The position numbers were made by a program, and so were the translations under genes. Positions 1 through 63,930 of a stretch of DNA of 64,000 bases are shown piece after piece. Origin of the DNA: Pyxicephalus adspersus (taxonomy: Eukaryota; Chordata; Amphibia; Anura; Pyxicephalidae); the NCBI RefSeq assembly GCF_032062135.1, contig NC_092861.1, forward strand, positions 61,895,498 through 61,959,497, given 5' to 3'. Below the pieces are notes generated by a model. It searched no databases and was not told the DNA's origin. It worked only from the letters and a program-made list of their open reading frames with translations. The first letter of the stretch is position 1. Each line of letters begins with the position of its first letter.

Positions 1-48670
<48,670 letters not shown>

Positions 48671-49234
48671 CTATAACACTGTCTTGGAAAATATAGTCAA
48701 CATTCCTGAAAATAGTGCATTAAATGCAAAGTCTAGTAAAAAAGAAACTCATAGCTGATTTAAAAATGCATACTGAATCTGTACAAGACTTGATATGTTC
48801 TGGCATTTGAGAATATGACTTTGCTTAGCATTTTGTTTACCAAATTCAACTCATCAGTATTGGAGAATCTTGACCTAGGGAGGTAGATGCAAATAAACAC
48901 AAATTGTGTTCCCATAAAGCTTCTAGAATACACAATTTTAGCTATGATGTAGAATATTATAGCATGAATTCAACATAAACAACACAGTTTCACTGACCTG
49001 TTTGTTATACAGAATTTAAAGTCATTAAAACACAGTAATTGAAAAGAAAGCAATTACAGTGAGATGCCATATTACAAAAAAATTGGAACCTTGAATGTGA
49101 AGGTAACAGCAGAACTTTAAGTAAACCAAGAAAGGTTATATGTACAGCCACAGGTTTTATACTTCCATTTCCAGGTTTAACATTCCTATATAAATCTTTA
49201 AAGTTTCAGCATATTATGCAGTGCTTTATTGAGT

Positions 49235-49515
49235 CTTTAACTGAGGTGAGCAAACTTTTTTATTCAGGGGCCACAATCTGAAAAAAAAATTGCCAGAGGG
49301 GCCAGGTCGATTGTAGAGTGGGCGGGGTTATGCATCATGACGCTCCTGAACATGAGGTCATGATGGCATAACCCTGCCCACTCTCCCACCGCAGATCTGA
49401 GCCTGTGATGGGAGAGTTGGGGGGTTGTGTGCGGTGACACAGCCCACCACTCTCCCATCGCAAGCTCAGAGCCTGCAATGGGAGAGAGAGTGGGCCCACT
49501 CTCCTGACTCCATGC
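49235..49515. repeat. GC-rich dispersed repeat with internal palindrome
   Basis: Starts gagcaaactttttta and has ggggttatgcatcatgac with its near-inverse gtcatgatggcataaccctg about 15 nt on (49319-49341 and 49356-49381). It then has two related units containing ctctcccaccgcagatct and ctctcccatcgcaagctc. Base composition is far from its AT-rich surroundings. No coding potential. Confidence 0.5.
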
Positions 49516-49617
49516 CTGGTCTATAGTCATGATATTAAATGTATCCTAGAAGAGATCACAATCCAATGTCCATACCATAGTGAATGTCCTAACATACTCT
49601 AAGGCCAGTTTAAAAAG

Positions 49618-49795
49618 TCAAACATGCTATCGGCATGTTTCTCAGATATGCAAGAAAATGGAGCGCATGGATGAAACACCTAAAAATATTGGAAGAACAG
49701 CCAAGCTCTTTGTAGATATCATGGCTGGTATTCAAATCTTGGAATCCTGTACTGGAAGCTGAGCATGCGAGTTACTTCAGAGCGTCATTAGTGGT
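49618..49795. repeat. Decayed dispersed repeat
   Basis: Fragments such as cggcatgtttctcagatatg, ggaagaacagccaagctc and tggctggtattcaaatcttg resemble a repeat found widely in fish and amphibian genomes. Recognition is from memory and weak. Confidence 0.3.
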
Positions 49796-51184
49796 AAATG
49801 CAAATAGATCTGGTAAAACAAGAGACAGATAGCTAAATCTGACCATACTTTTCAGTGTTTCATGCAATCCCATAGAGTTCCCTATTTCTTTTATGTTTTA
49901 CTGTAAGCTTACAAGAACAAGCAGAATGCAGACTATATCTATTAGTGAGCATGCTGTGTTTGATGTTTTATGTGTTATTTTATTAACTAGGCAGCACACC
50001 TCTATCAGCACTCTTGATTACTGTTATGCATAATTGATAACATAATGCTGGATTATCAAGAGTAACACTCAAATATTACAAAGGACTACATTTGACCTTG
50101 AAGTTTGTATATGCACATGTGCTGCTATTGTCTCATTATGTATGTAAGCAGAGCAGAAATTTTCATCACTGTCACCTCACTGGTAGATCTAAGCACAATG
50201 TACCAGTGCATAAATACGGAATTCCAAAGTGTAAAATCAGTGATCAGAATTTTGAGTTTAATCTTTGGTCAGAGGTTAGGGGGTTCATTTAGATATCTGG
50301 TTGAAGTTTCAGTTAGGTTTATAAAATAAGAGTTTATCTTTAGGCCTGGGTAGGTAGTAAAAAAGATTAAGAGGGTAATTTTAGAACTTAATTAAATGGT
50401 AAAGCCCATATGTAACCGAAATCTGTTTTATTTAATTATGAATAAAGTCATTCTTAAAGCATACCTAAACTCAGAGTTTTCACTTTACATAAAAGGGCCT
50501 AAGCGATAGAGAATGAACGGGAGTGCAGAGCCTCCCGGGATACCTAGCTGGCACACAAGCTGGCTCTACCTGGCTCTACCTATATGATTCTACTAATATT
50601 AGCAGAACATAGGGAAATTGGAAACTTGATTCAGTCCTCTAAATCAAACAATATGTTCCCCATTTATATAGGGAAAAAAATTACTGTTGCTTTCTTGGAT
50701 CCTTGGCCAAATTGGAATTACGCTTTAGCCTGGGCCATGCTAGCCCTTACCATTGACATTCATCTATAACTTTTTTGACAAGAAAGAGATTTACCACTTA
50801 ATCTCAATCTGGAAACTGCCTGGAGATTTGTATGTACCCTGGACTAAAGAGTAAGGGTCTTACCGAAGCACTAAATAAATTAAAAGAAAATTGCATTTAC
50901 TTTTAGATACTATAGTGTGTTTTTTCTATACATGAGTACATCATCAGGATTGTAACAATACAATTTAGTATTTATTAATAATGATACTGGGTCACAAATG
51001 TATTTTTGCAAAGTGTAGACAGAATACAAAAAGACATAGTTCAGCACATACTAGTTAATGTGGTTATGTACTAGGTATGTACAATATGTGTTATAACAGA
51101 CATATGCCAGCCTTCTAATAGCTGTTATAAATAAAATACAGCAAATGCATTGTAGTGCTCCTTCTTTTGCATGAAAGGCTCTTG

Positions 51185-51187
<3 letters not shown>

Positions 51188-51238
<51 letters not shown>
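51188..51238. repeat. TA microsatellite
   Basis: Uninterrupted TA dinucleotides for about 50 nt. Confidence 0.95.
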
Positions 51239-51242
<4 letters not shown>

Positions 51243-54200
51243 TTATCTTCATATACCAATTGTTTTTCATTAAGTTTTGTAGACCTTTTCATGACAGACA
51301 TTTTAATCATCTCTGTATCATTTCAGATGTAACATTTACAAGGGTAACATAACTGATGAACCTAAAAGGCAAATGTTAGCTTTGTTTTTGAAAAGAGCAT
51401 CCAATGTACTGGTATTATTAAAATTTTATTTTGTACAGAACATTCATTTATATACCATCTAACTGCAAATTACAAAATTTGGTTGTCACAGAGGAACACA
51501 TTAACTATTAGATGAATGGTTCCTTTTTTCATACAGTGTCTGTTAGTATGACATACTAAAACAGTAAGCGGAGATTACCTTTTAAAATGAATGACATTCA
51601 ATATGTCATTCAATTGCATTTCTTGTTCTGAAAATTGACAATATATCAATCATTTGAAAGCCTGATTTACCAAGAGAACTAAGAGAACAATAATGAAATT
51701 TTGCAAAAAAAGTGTGCAAATGATTGCATTGCTAGTTAATTTTTTGGTCAAGGGGGTGTTTATTATTTTTTTTGTCCAATATAAAATACCAATTAGCACA
51801 AAAATGTTAGTGGGTTGCGTAATGCCCAACTACAACTATCTGAATAATATGTGGGTTCAGTAGGTAAGAAAAATTGTGAGCTGATAGGATTTTTATTTAA
51901 AGTATACTGAGCTGCACATTAATGGAGCTCCCAGGGGTGCAATAACTCCTGCATGTATGAGCAGATGTTTCCTCATTCTGGCCTGGCCAACCAAGATGAC
52001 CAAAGAAGACTTTAAAGATGGTAAAGATGGCAGTGCTTGTGATGGAATAAGGACAGGTAAGTGTAAATTTAAAGAAGTTGTAATCAGGCCTTGAACTTTA
52101 TTTTATTACAGAAAGGACATCGCCTGTGCCTTCTGCTATAAAGCAGCTGCTTGGTTGCAATTTTTTGGTTTGTTCTGCTTTAGGTAATACAAACCTCTTT
52201 CTATCATAATTACCTATAAATAATCCACAAAGTAATTAAGATAGTTTATTGCCACAAATTCATATCACAACTGTGCATATATTAAAACATTTGTGCGTGC
52301 TACACAAAGTAGTGTTTATTTTCAATTCATGCCAGCAGAAATCTGTTCTGGCAGATTCCATAATCTGAACATTGCTGTACATAATGAAGATAATAAATAG
52401 CATTTGTGATAATGTTTAACTTTATGTATGAAGCATACTTTTTTCATTTATTGATAGGCAGTGTAACTTATTTAGCAGAAGTATTGCCTGATAAAATGTA
52501 CCCCCTACATTTTTAAATCAAGCCACTGAACATTTATTACATTATAGTGCCGATGGTTGAAAATTAAATTTATAGCAAATAAAACCATATTATTTTATAA
52601 TGTTGCATTTCACAAAGTGCCAGATCTAAACTAAACTTCATGTCTGCCTGCCATTCTAAAAAATGTTATTTCAGTTTAATCCTCTAGCCTCACCTGCAGT
52701 GTTGCACAGTTGTACAGGTTTCTCTATTGTACCTAAAATGGTTACTTATTTCAGCTGCAGCAAGTCAGAGGGAAGCCACCTTATATTCTGAATAGTGGAC
52801 CTTCAGCATCATTTACCCCAGAAGCCCTAATGTCTTTGACACCTTCTTTAATTCATTGGATTTCAGTTCTTTCAGTCAAGGAGGTTCAGAATCAGATGTT
52901 AGAATTACGTAGTAAAGTCTGTTTTTATAATGAAGCTATGTACAGTTCTTACCACCAGCCATGCCCTTATTAAATCGGAAAATATATACCCTTTAATATC
53001 ATCGCATGGTCTAAATTCGAGTTTGTAATAAAAACACAAAAGACATATTTATAAAATGTATAGGTATGCAAAGGAAGTGAGAAGAGATGAATGAGCCTAT
53101 TGCATTGAAAGTACTTTGAAGGTTTTTTAACAGCCAAGTTACAAACAAAATACTAGAGCTTGGCAACTTTATCAGCCCTACTTTAATGGCTCTGGTTTGA
53201 TCAAACATCATAATATAATTCATACGGGTAACTGGTGGCTTTGATTACAATAATGCTAATATGCATGATTACTTTTATTTATTCATCTTTCTGAGTATAC
53301 CAATACTGTGGCTGGCTTAGTTGTACATATGGCTACACACTATCTTTCAGCAATACAAACTCTAGTACCAGGCAAATGGTAAAATCTGCAAGCTAGAATG
53401 GCATTTGACATTTCAAAAATCCCCTGGAGATGGCAAAAAGAGAAGTCGGACTTTAAACGTCTGACCTCTGGAGTTCAGATCAAACACATTCTCTCATGTT
53501 TCTCCCACAGATATCATTGTGTAACGTGTACATTATATAATTAAATAATAGTAGCTCCATATCACAAATGTTTGAACCTATATAGTTATTTACTCCACAA
53601 CTACTCAGAAATAATGCAACATAGAGTGATGATCAGTTTACAGATGACTTTCTTGTGCCACAAAAAGATCCATTTTTGGTATTTTGAAATCTAGCTCACA
53701 GTTTTTATGCATTTCTGATGTATTGTGTATATTCTGACTTTATCTGTGAATGAAGAAAATATAATGTAATAAATAATTTAAATAAAAATAATAAGCACAT
53801 TTGGGACTTTTTAGGCAGCAAAAATGAGTTTAACACTTCAGATAAAATCAAAACAATAAAAATACTATTTTTATTATTTGTATTAAATACACACTTGGTT
53901 CTCACAACAAGCGGGATCTCTAGATGAAAAGTTTCTCGAGATCTAGAGAGTTAATTCCTTCTTTCCCCCTAACTTCAGAATAGAATATGGGCATTCCTTC
54001 AAATTGGCCCCAGAAATCAAAGGAGGCAGGTGACCAAGCCAAGCAAATAAACCTGGAATTATCAGGTACCAAATGTGCATCAATTGTTAACAATCCTCAT
54101 ACACCTGCTTTAGATCTAGCTGTCTGGAATTGTTGGATAAATGCCCTATTTCATGGCATGGCAATGAAAAGCAAAAATAACACTCTTGGTGAATAAAAAT

Positions 54201-54351
54201 TGGAGTATCAACCCTTGCATATATGTGTATACAGCACAGGGATATATATTTTTTTAAATAGTCCATGGTACCAAGGTAGAAAAATTCAAAAAATCACGCC
54301 AGAAACACACACACACACAAAAATGATTGGCTTCAGAGCAGAGGCAGAAGA

Positions 54352-54450
54352 CCTTTGAGAGGATCTTCCTATTAATAATATAGGTGTCATAGCGGAGAAG
54401 CCTTAGCGGGGGTCTTCCTAAATAAAATGATTTAGGTCTCATAGGAGATG
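54352..54450. repeat. Diverged two-unit tandem duplication, about 48 bp
   Basis: Two adjacent blocks share gatcttcctattaataata / gtcttcctaaataaaatga, then taggtgtcatagcggaga / taggtctcataggagatg. Confidence 0.4.
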
Positions 54451-55636
54451 CAGAATTTTTTGAAACGTATGTGTAAAAAAAATATAACAACAAACTTCAG
54501 CTCTTCTGTGGTAAGAGTAAGCTATGCTAGGAACTGTTGGGAAGACCAAAAATCAGGTTTTTACTAATCAGAATGATTGCAGAATGCAGATATGTTATTA
54601 TGCTATAGTGAGAGGAAAACAGAGCAGGAGTGACAGCAGTAGAAGCGGCAACACCATCAGGTAAAGGGCAGTGTGTATGTTCCTAATTTAACAACTGTAA
54701 GCTTGTAAGCGTTCAAGGTGACAATCTAGTTTAGTGCCAAAACAGACCTGTGCCAGTTCTCTTTGCATTGCAGTACAAGAATTGTGCAGTATCATTGTCA
54801 GCACTGCAGACTGAGATAGAGAGACAGCACAGAGACAGATAAACTGAGAAATCAAAGACTACAATAAACAATAGCCTTACAACTACAGCCTTACATCAAT
54901 ATACAATAAACTACAGATCATTCCTTTAGGTACCCAAATAGCAATTCAACTTTCAGTCCTCAGAGCTGCAGAAAAAACAAACTGCAATATTGGCACCCTT
55001 AAATCCAGAATATGTATTTATCTAAATACAGCAGGAAAGCCCAGTAGGACAAAAAAGGAACACAAATATTAAAAAGAATACAATAACAGTTGTGTCAATG
55101 TAGGAGAAACCATTCTCAAGGTTGTTAAAAGCTGTTTTTGCATTTTCCTTGTTAGCCTTACTTTCAGAGTAGATTGCAATGCACACTGTTTATAGGGAAA
55201 AAACTCTATGGTTGAAGCCTGTAGGCACTTCCTGAATAAATATTTAATGTTTGCTAGTTCAAATATGTTAAAATCAACAATTTTCATAGAGTTAAAACAG
55301 CCTATGGTTGTTCAAGAGTTGGAGCTAGCTTATAGCTATATCAATCAAAATAACATATCAAGTCTAAGAAAGCTTTTTGTTTTCCTCAAAGCCATAGTTT
55401 TGATAAATGTTCATATGTATAATGGTTTGAATAATAAAAACTTAGGATATAATGTCTGTAGCTAAGATACTGCAACTGTAAATATTTTTGATTCTATACT
55501 TAATAACAGACGATCTATCAGTGGAGTTGATTTACTGAGTGTGTCTAGGCTGTTCACCTTTGAATGATCACTCTGCAAGAAAACAGGTTTTCAGTTTAGT
55601 GAATGAGGTGAAGCTCAATCAGAAATCAATCAGAAA

Positions 55637-55638
<2 letters not shown>

Positions 55639-55680
<42 letters not shown>

Positions 55681-55705
55681 CACACACACACACATATATA
55701 TATAT
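55639..55705. repeat. TA/CA compound microsatellite
   Basis: A TA run of about 40 nt, then a CA run, then a short TA run. Confidence 0.95.
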
Positions 55706-58016
55706 GTTTGCATTTCCTTGCACATAATTGGATATATTTGCAAAGTATGTTGTCCACATTCACTATGCTAAGTGAAATGTCCATTGAAGAAAAATACTTT
55801 GACAGCCTAAATACTTTTAGTAAATCAACACCAATGCATTTGTTTGCTGTTCTTATGGGACAATTGATACATTATTTTTTGGGGGATATTTTGGAATGTT
55901 AAATACCACATGGATGTACATGCTGTGTACTACATTTTACATTTAATGTTTGTGAAGTTTAACCTTTACAATTATTTAGGTACTCTCTGATTAATGCACA
56001 TACTAAATGTATCAATTCAATTAACATTTACTAAAGACTCTTGTTAAAGTTAAAAGAACTATGAATCTTTTAACATTTTAGTATTCTGCATAAGTGAAAC
56101 ATCAATTCAAAAAGTAAAGTTCAAATCTGTGCTGGAAAACAGCAGTGTAAAAGCATATAGTAAAAATAAAGGAATGGTGGACTTAAGGAATTCAAACATT
56201 CACTGCAAAACAAAATAAAAAGGATGAAATTTAGCAAAGCTTAGAAAATATTTTTTCTGAATTCTAGAAAAGCAAATTCAATAATGGTCAGCAAATATTT
56301 ATCATGTTAATGAACCCAGATAATGTTTCAAGTATAATATTCACATGAGGATACTTTGTGTACAGTTCTCAGGATTCAGTGATGAAATGCTATTTTTTTT
56401 TCAATCTTGAAGTTTACATTTCATGTGTAAGAGGGGCTGCAAAGAAAAGTTGCTAAAAATGAACAGATTTATCAGTTGGCTGTGACATTAAGGCTAGTTG
56501 GACTCCATTTTGCACAACTTAGTGCCAACTAACTGCAATATGTATAAATGAATGTGAAGTGCATCAAACACTGTGACTGTGAAGTCCAAGGCACAAGGTT
56601 ATTATAATGTGAAAAGTATAGCAAAATTCCACTTATGTACAATTAGGAACCATTACAGTAAATCTACTATGTAATACTCTACATTGTTGCCATGCTTAAA
56701 CCCTTAATCTTTAGATTAGCAGCAATAACTTTCTGAATGTTCCTGCCATTATAAGAAAAAAACTAAAACCTGCAATTCTTCGAATGCCATAAATGTAATA
56801 TACAAAATAAAATATCAAGTAAGTTTCCATACTGGTTTCCATCAATTCCATTGCAACATTTACATTTTAACAGAAAAAATTTGCCTTTGATGTATTTCCC
56901 ATGAATTCTGCAAACATGGTAGAAAGTGATTTTGTCTGGCGGAGTGCAGAAAAGGGAATGCATCTTTGAAATACAGTAACTGTTCACAGTATGAAGTATA
57001 AATCAACTGAATCTCTCTATATATATACAGTGACTAGAGCAAGTGAGCAGAATATATTGTAATCCTTTCCAAAGGACAAACTGAAAAAAAGCCATGTGTT
57101 TCCTTTATGGGAAGTTTGTAAAGGACAATATTTACTTGCATCTCAGGATTCGTTTTCAGCTTTTAGACCTGGACACCTGTTGATAAAATACATTTCCACA
57201 AATCAAGTTTGCAATATTTGACATAGCTATTTAAATTTTTAGCAGGGGGTAAATTAAAGAAAACATTTCTCTATGCTGTGCCACTGGGAACCAAAATAAA
57301 AGCTTAGAATGTATTTTCTCATATAGGGAATTATTTTAACTAAATCATATGCAATTAAATAGATGCCCTGATTCTGATCTGTACCATTATCACTTAAAAA
57401 ATTCTACTGTACATTTTACCATGGCAAGGTTATTACAGCAAACCTTGTGGAATTTTATTGATTACTGTTTCACTCTTCTTATAGATCCCTAATGCAATAT
57501 TATTTATTTCCTAAACCATTAAACCGTGTGTATGAAATGAATAATGCATTTTACTAGCTGTTTCCCGAAGAGCTCTGTAGTTGAACTGTTGGATTTTTCC
57601 TCTATAAAGAACTAAGTCTATAAATTCTTATATATTCAACGAGAGATTAAAAGCTATGGAATCAAATTTAAAACTACTAAACAATAAACGGTGGCATTTT
57701 CATTCGTAAGTTCAAAATGGCAAAACAAAAAGTCAGTTTTCAATTTTTTTAACCAATGAAAAAGTCAACAGAAAGTGATGCAAGATGCAAAATTTCAACA
57801 TTTTAATGGAACTAAAAATAAAAATAAAAAATAAAATATAATGTAACAAAGTGCAACAACATATATATTTCCCTAAAATGAAAAGTAATTATAGCCCACT
57901 ATTGATAAAAAAAACACCAAGTCTTGTGAAAAAAAAACAAGTAGTAAAAAATCTTTGTTTTTTAATTTTGACAGGAATTTCGATAAATTGTAAATAAAAT
58001 GAGGATATGATTATTT

Positions 58017-58230
58017 TATAGCATTGTTCTTGAGTAAGTGGGTGTGACCACAAAACGCGTCGAGGAAAATATAAGATTTTGATTGACTAGATTATTATGG
58101 AAATGTAAACTATAGTTTTTAACATTAAAGTTTTTTCCTAATATATAAATCATCAATGGATATATGTCATTCAATATGGATGTAAGGTAAGATGCCTTTA
58201 AAGTCCCCTTTTTGTTTTCCCTCATATACA
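58017..58230. repeat. Probable dispersed repeat with acgcgtcg core
   Basis: Contains gtgaccacaaaacgcgtcga, a CpG-bearing core seen in frog repeat families, followed by AT-rich sequence. Borders are uncertain. Confidence 0.35.
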
Positions 58231-61200
58231 CAAGTACTGTTTATCTTTTACTAAAAATCCAAACTGATTCAGTCTCTAACAATATACGAATACTAATATA
58301 CTATAATACTAATTATAATATAATGAGCTTTCAATGAGCTCAGTGATTTCTTTCTTTAGAAGTAGAAAATTAAATCCATCCAAGATTGTGTTGTATTATC
58401 CACCGTAATGTATAGTGTACATTTACTCTGCATGATTATGCTGTTATAGATCTGCTAATCTTAAACAATGCATACATTTTAACAGATGTTCATATTAAGG
58501 AAACCTTGGTAACATTGAAAATATTATAATTGCCTCTATTCTTGGTTAGTGGTAAAAATATTCTGGACAATTTAAGGCACTTATTTTTAAGATAGCTAAC
58601 CATCTTGTACTGTTACCCACAATATAGTAAATAGGTTGTGATGAAATATTGTGAAGCAATGACACACCACATAAATACCAAAGTTTCAACTCAATTTTAT
58701 GTAACCATTTTACACTAGGTATTCCTATAGGAAACATGTATAATGGACAACAAATAAATAAATAATGCTTTGTTCCTTATGTAACAAAGCATTCTTTATT
58801 TATTTTATACAGTGTCATCTATTGTTGTGAGTATAAACCAAGATTCATTTTGATGGCAAAAAAATAGTTTATATCTAAGTATATATGGTAAACATGTAAC
58901 ATGAGAATTAATGCACACTGTCAAAAATAAATTATCTTAAAATTCTAATTTCTATATTACATATACAAACTGCAGACCTAATTTGCCTAGATATAAATTA
59001 ATGTGAAGGATACTATAGTCTGATATATAATATTCCAGTTTGGTTTAAAAAAGACACAGTTTCATCCATTTTAAAAAAACTAATGATAAAATAAGTTTAA
59101 AAACCTGCATATGCAGAACCCTATACTAAGTTTTGTTCAAGAGACAACCAAAAACCCTAAAAAAGTATGAACCAATTTGCTATAACAGGTACGAAAACAT
59201 CTTGATCCCCTAAAGCAATCACATTCCATGTATCAACAATCTCTAGAGTTATTACTTTTAAATGTTAATAGACAGTTATATTCTGTGCAATTACAAATGT
59301 ATCAAGCCATTTTCTGTGATTTTTAACCCCTTTCTTGTTATGGCTTCCCCAATGACACAATGGTCAAAAGATGCAACCACTACATAATTTTTCTTTGGCA
59401 TTATTTGTGATATAAATGTGCAAAATAATTTCAAGCCAAGCCAAGTGTGCCTAATTGGGTGCTGAACAGAAACCCCTGGCTATATACTTTTAGGGTAAGC
59501 AATATCAATTATCTGGTTAAATCCATTTTGCAAATTTATACTGCTTTTTCTAAAAAAAAGTATAGCTCAATTAAGAGATATCTATAGAAATAGCAATTGT
59601 TTTGCAGACATATCATGGTTCCCAAAATTGTCTGTAACTAGTTTCATTAAATGGTGTTTATCTATATATGTGATACTGTATATATACACAAAATATTGCA
59701 TATTTAAATATATAACTATAACTGCATATTTTTTTGGGGGAAATAGGTTCTTATTGTTAGGCAGCAAAGAATATAGATAATAATCTATAAAGGTTTACTA
59801 AAAAGTATTAAAATGTTTTTCCCATAAATAACCAACTTTAAATGATATTATATTTTTAGAGCACATTTTGACCAGTTTAAAAACTCAACAAACATAATAC
59901 CAAACTTTATTAGATTTGTTTTGTTATGTAGAAAAATGTTTCCATTCAACCTTTTAAGTATGATTGTATTTCTGCTTTACCTTGAAGTATGAATATACCT
60001 GTAGTTTGGCTCAATTAAAAATTACTTTTATAAATAGTCTTTTATGTAACTTAGTGCTGTGTATAATATATATTGACTTGAGAAAAGCTACAGGGAGCAG
60101 CAATAGGTCTTCCAGCAATGTTTTCTACTTCAAATGTCACAGTCTACTGAGATTTATTTTGAAATTTCAAATATAGAGACAAAGGAGGACGAGATCGCCT
60201 TAGGTGCTGGAGCTATGATAAAGTACCAAAGGAAAAATAACAGGAACAATACATATATATTTTTTGTATTTACGAAAGAAAAGAGGGGCCCTGTGCCATG
60301 ACAGCCCATATTTTCACTCAATCATTCTGCACCCAAATGTCTGCATTTTCAGATATTTTCAATGTACCACCTAATATTGTAAAACTTGGTTCATTCTACA
60401 GCATTGAAGGATGGGGGATAGTAATGAATTTCAAAATTTTTCTAAGCAAAATTCTACTCAAATTTATACTATCTGATTAACATATGTTTGTTAAAAAATA
60501 AATTGCCCTAATTTGATCACTTAGTGTTTGGACAGCTTTTTCAGTCACTATATTCAATTGCAAAGCACCTCAACATAGTATGGTCATCAAAATTGCAAGG
60601 GCACTTGTGTGAACACATTCCAAGTAAATTCCAAGTTTTAAAAGTGACAGGAAGATAGAAATAAGTACCATAAAAATAACACTATAACTTTACAATTTAT
60701 TTAGCCTGGTATGTCTTGTCCAAAAGCTAAATAACCCCATAGTGATTGCAGAAACCTGTGTCCTAGTGTGTCCTTAAACTAGTGGTAGAATTCCTAGTCT
60801 CCCTAATTGCAGACCATGTTTATATTTTGCTTTTCAGTCGGCTTGGTAGCTCATAGGTCAGCTTGGTGTTTGGTTTCGGGTGACAAATTCAATCCAAACA
60901 CTGGTCATTCAGCCCAGTTCTATGGATAGATAATCATAGAGCTACATGTTATAACTGTCATGGACAAGTAAAGCATAGCTGAGCTCAGGTTGTAACAGTG
61001 ATGTTTAAACCTTTTTTATAACAAAAAAAATAAGCTATCCAAGACGGTCAAAATGCTTTTAAAAGATCTGGTTTCAACATAAGAGTGGACCCCTTTTTGT
61101 TTGTGTTTTCTTTCTTGTAAAGATTAATGGCTTTAGGGCTCCGCAAATCTGGCCAGCAGACTTTATTAGTTGCTTATTAAAATAAAAGCTTTAGGGAAAT

Positions 61201-63930
61201 AAGTAGCTTGTGTCACTGTACCTTCAAAATTTACCCAGTGAGGTATGCTGGCAACACTGCACACATGCAGGCAGGCAGGAAAAAATATACAAATATGGGA
61301 ACCATCTTATCTAACAAAGGTAAATATGACCACCTATTGGTGAGAAATATGCAGCCACAAAATAAGCTGAATGATAGCACCAACAATGAATGTATTAATT
61401 GCATTCATTGGTGCTTATCTTCATTTTTATAGTAATGTGGTCATCCCTCTACTCACTTTACTCTTTCTTCCTATGAGAATTCTTCTTCCCATTTACATGC
61501 ATGCAGTACATGTGATTGCTCAAACCTCCCCCTTAGCACTCTTGTATACAACACTGCAAGAGGTTAATAGTAAGTCATAGATGCTGGTATTTCCACTAAC
61601 TTCATTTTAGGATAAAAATAATAATGCAGATCTGCAGATACTCATAATAAAATTCCAGGACCCCCTTGTTAAAAGTAAAACACCAAGACTCACTAAATTG
61701 TGTTTTTGTTCCCATAATTTTGTTTCATTCAGTTTATTTCCCATTGATATCTATTGTGAATGTTTTACTAATTGCATCTGTTATTTCTTTGTCTTTTGTA
61801 CTACAATTCATTCTGCCATTTAGTGATTTTGATGAATGTATTATGGTGTCAAGTGTTTTATGTGTCTGGTCTCAAATTTCATGTATTTAGTGTAATGTGC
61901 ACCCATACTCTTGCTTGCTGTTCTTGGAACTCATTCCTATTTGTGCCTAAATAAACTAGCAATAAAATGTATTGATTGTTCTACATTAACCACTAGGTCT
62001 GTTGATGTATGTACCCATGTATCTGAAGCCACGTCAATCGTTTTGTCAATCCTTTGTTTCCTTATCGATTAGCAACTATAATTTGTTGTGAGGTTTATAT
62101 TTGTCAAATGGAACCCATTCTTTTTAAACAAGCAAGCTGTGTAAATGTAGTAGTTTAATGTATGTGCATAATTGATAGTAATCTTGAGACAGGAGCCTTG
62201 CTTAGCTAAGCACAAATAAAAGAAGGATTAGCAAATAACTTTGAAGAGCGTTGTTTTACTCTTCACATTATTTACTATGCTGGATGTCTGTGTTATTCCT
62301 TTTAGGTACAATAAATCCAGAGAAGTGAAAGCTTTTTTACCCTGCTTCATGGATGTATTTAATTAAAGTAATACTGTTCCCACATGCGTGGAATCTGCAT
62401 TAATGCACAATTGAATTAATGAACTTTCCCAATGACACACAAAAACAACAGTATAAGTATGTTTTAGAAGAAAGTGTTTCTAATGGCTGTTTACAATAAA
62501 AAAAGATATCCCAGACGGACATCATGCCACTGGAGATACAAATAATACCTGTTTCCTAGACAGATTGTTTCATTTCATATAAGTTTAAAGGATCTGGATA
62601 TGTACTGTATCTGGCAGTTACCTAACTGAAACACAGATGTAGATAGGTTTCACATGACATACAAATTAAAGCAGAGCTGAACTCCAGCCGTATCTATAGT
62701 CTTGCACAGTTGCATTGATTTTTATGATACCTGATTAACATGTTAAATATCTCACAATGTGCATTAGATGCTGCAGCAATACAGTCCACCTTATTTTCTT
62801 GCTGAAGGACATATACCAAAACTTAGCACTTTTCTCTCAAGCCTAGGCTTATTATTACATCCAGACATTACATGCAGCCTGCCTTGAAAGGACCATTATC
62901 TAGACTAGCACTGATTCATCATCTGAGTTATGTACAGCACCCTGCTGACCCCTCCCATCAGCCATGAATTACAGTATGTAATGAAACAGAAAAGTCTTAT
63001 TGAAACAGTTTATTGGTATGTTGATCACAAGGTAAAATGATCAGGGAAAGAAAAACATAGTAGGTTAAACTTCACTGTATGCTGCAGCTACATAGCTTGT
63101 CATTATTATATTATATTATACCACGTTATTATACCCCTCAGATGATTTTTTGCATTTAGGACCAATCAACAGTAGTGGCTTATCAAAATATGGTCTAATT
63201 GCTGTCATGGCTGATGTTGGTTGATTATGGCTGGAAGATATGGAAATAAAAATCTAGTACAAAAAAGCTCCATACCCCCTATTATAGAAACTTTAGGTTA
63301 TACATCTTCTTCTATAGTCTTTTTAAAGAAACTGCAAGAGCAAGGAAGCATCAATTTTCAGTGGTCTTCTGCAATAACAAATTGGCAATAAATCACAGCT
63401 GTCAATTGCACTTACGTTAGATGCTTGCAGTCATCTTTTAGTACACATTACAAACACACACACAAATAAAGAGATAAGTGTACCACTTGTTACTTACAGT
63501 TCAAAACTTGTCCCAGCTTCTACCAAAAATGGACCAATACATGATCACCAAGAGATTCACTGGTGTGTATGTAGTGGCTGTCATCACTTGAGGTCATTGA
63601 TTCTTTGAATACAGAAAGGCTGCCAATTCTATGTAAACTAATGTATAACTAATGTGTAAAAAATCACAAAGAAATATTTAAGAAATAGAAAACAAACATA
63701 TGCCAAATAGTTGTAAAAGTATGAATCATACTGATCCATAGCTATCACAAACTATAGGCTTACCTTTTCTGTGAGACAAAATATTGACTTGTCTTAGCTA
63801 GCTTGTTATCCTAATTTCCTTTCTTTAAAAAATTAATTGCATGCATCTGTTTTGTTGATGTTTTTTGCCATGCCTAACAAAGGGGTCTAATCTGCATGAA
63901 AATGTTAACAATTAGGTACTTTAACACAGT

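Noticed and set aside
51125..51310. Minus-strand frame with an alternating Tyr-Ile run
   Set aside because: Translation of a TA microsatellite.
52740..52970. Less AT-rich stretch that looked like a possible exon
   Set aside because: No CUB or sushi pattern, stops in the frames tried, and no convincing splice pair.
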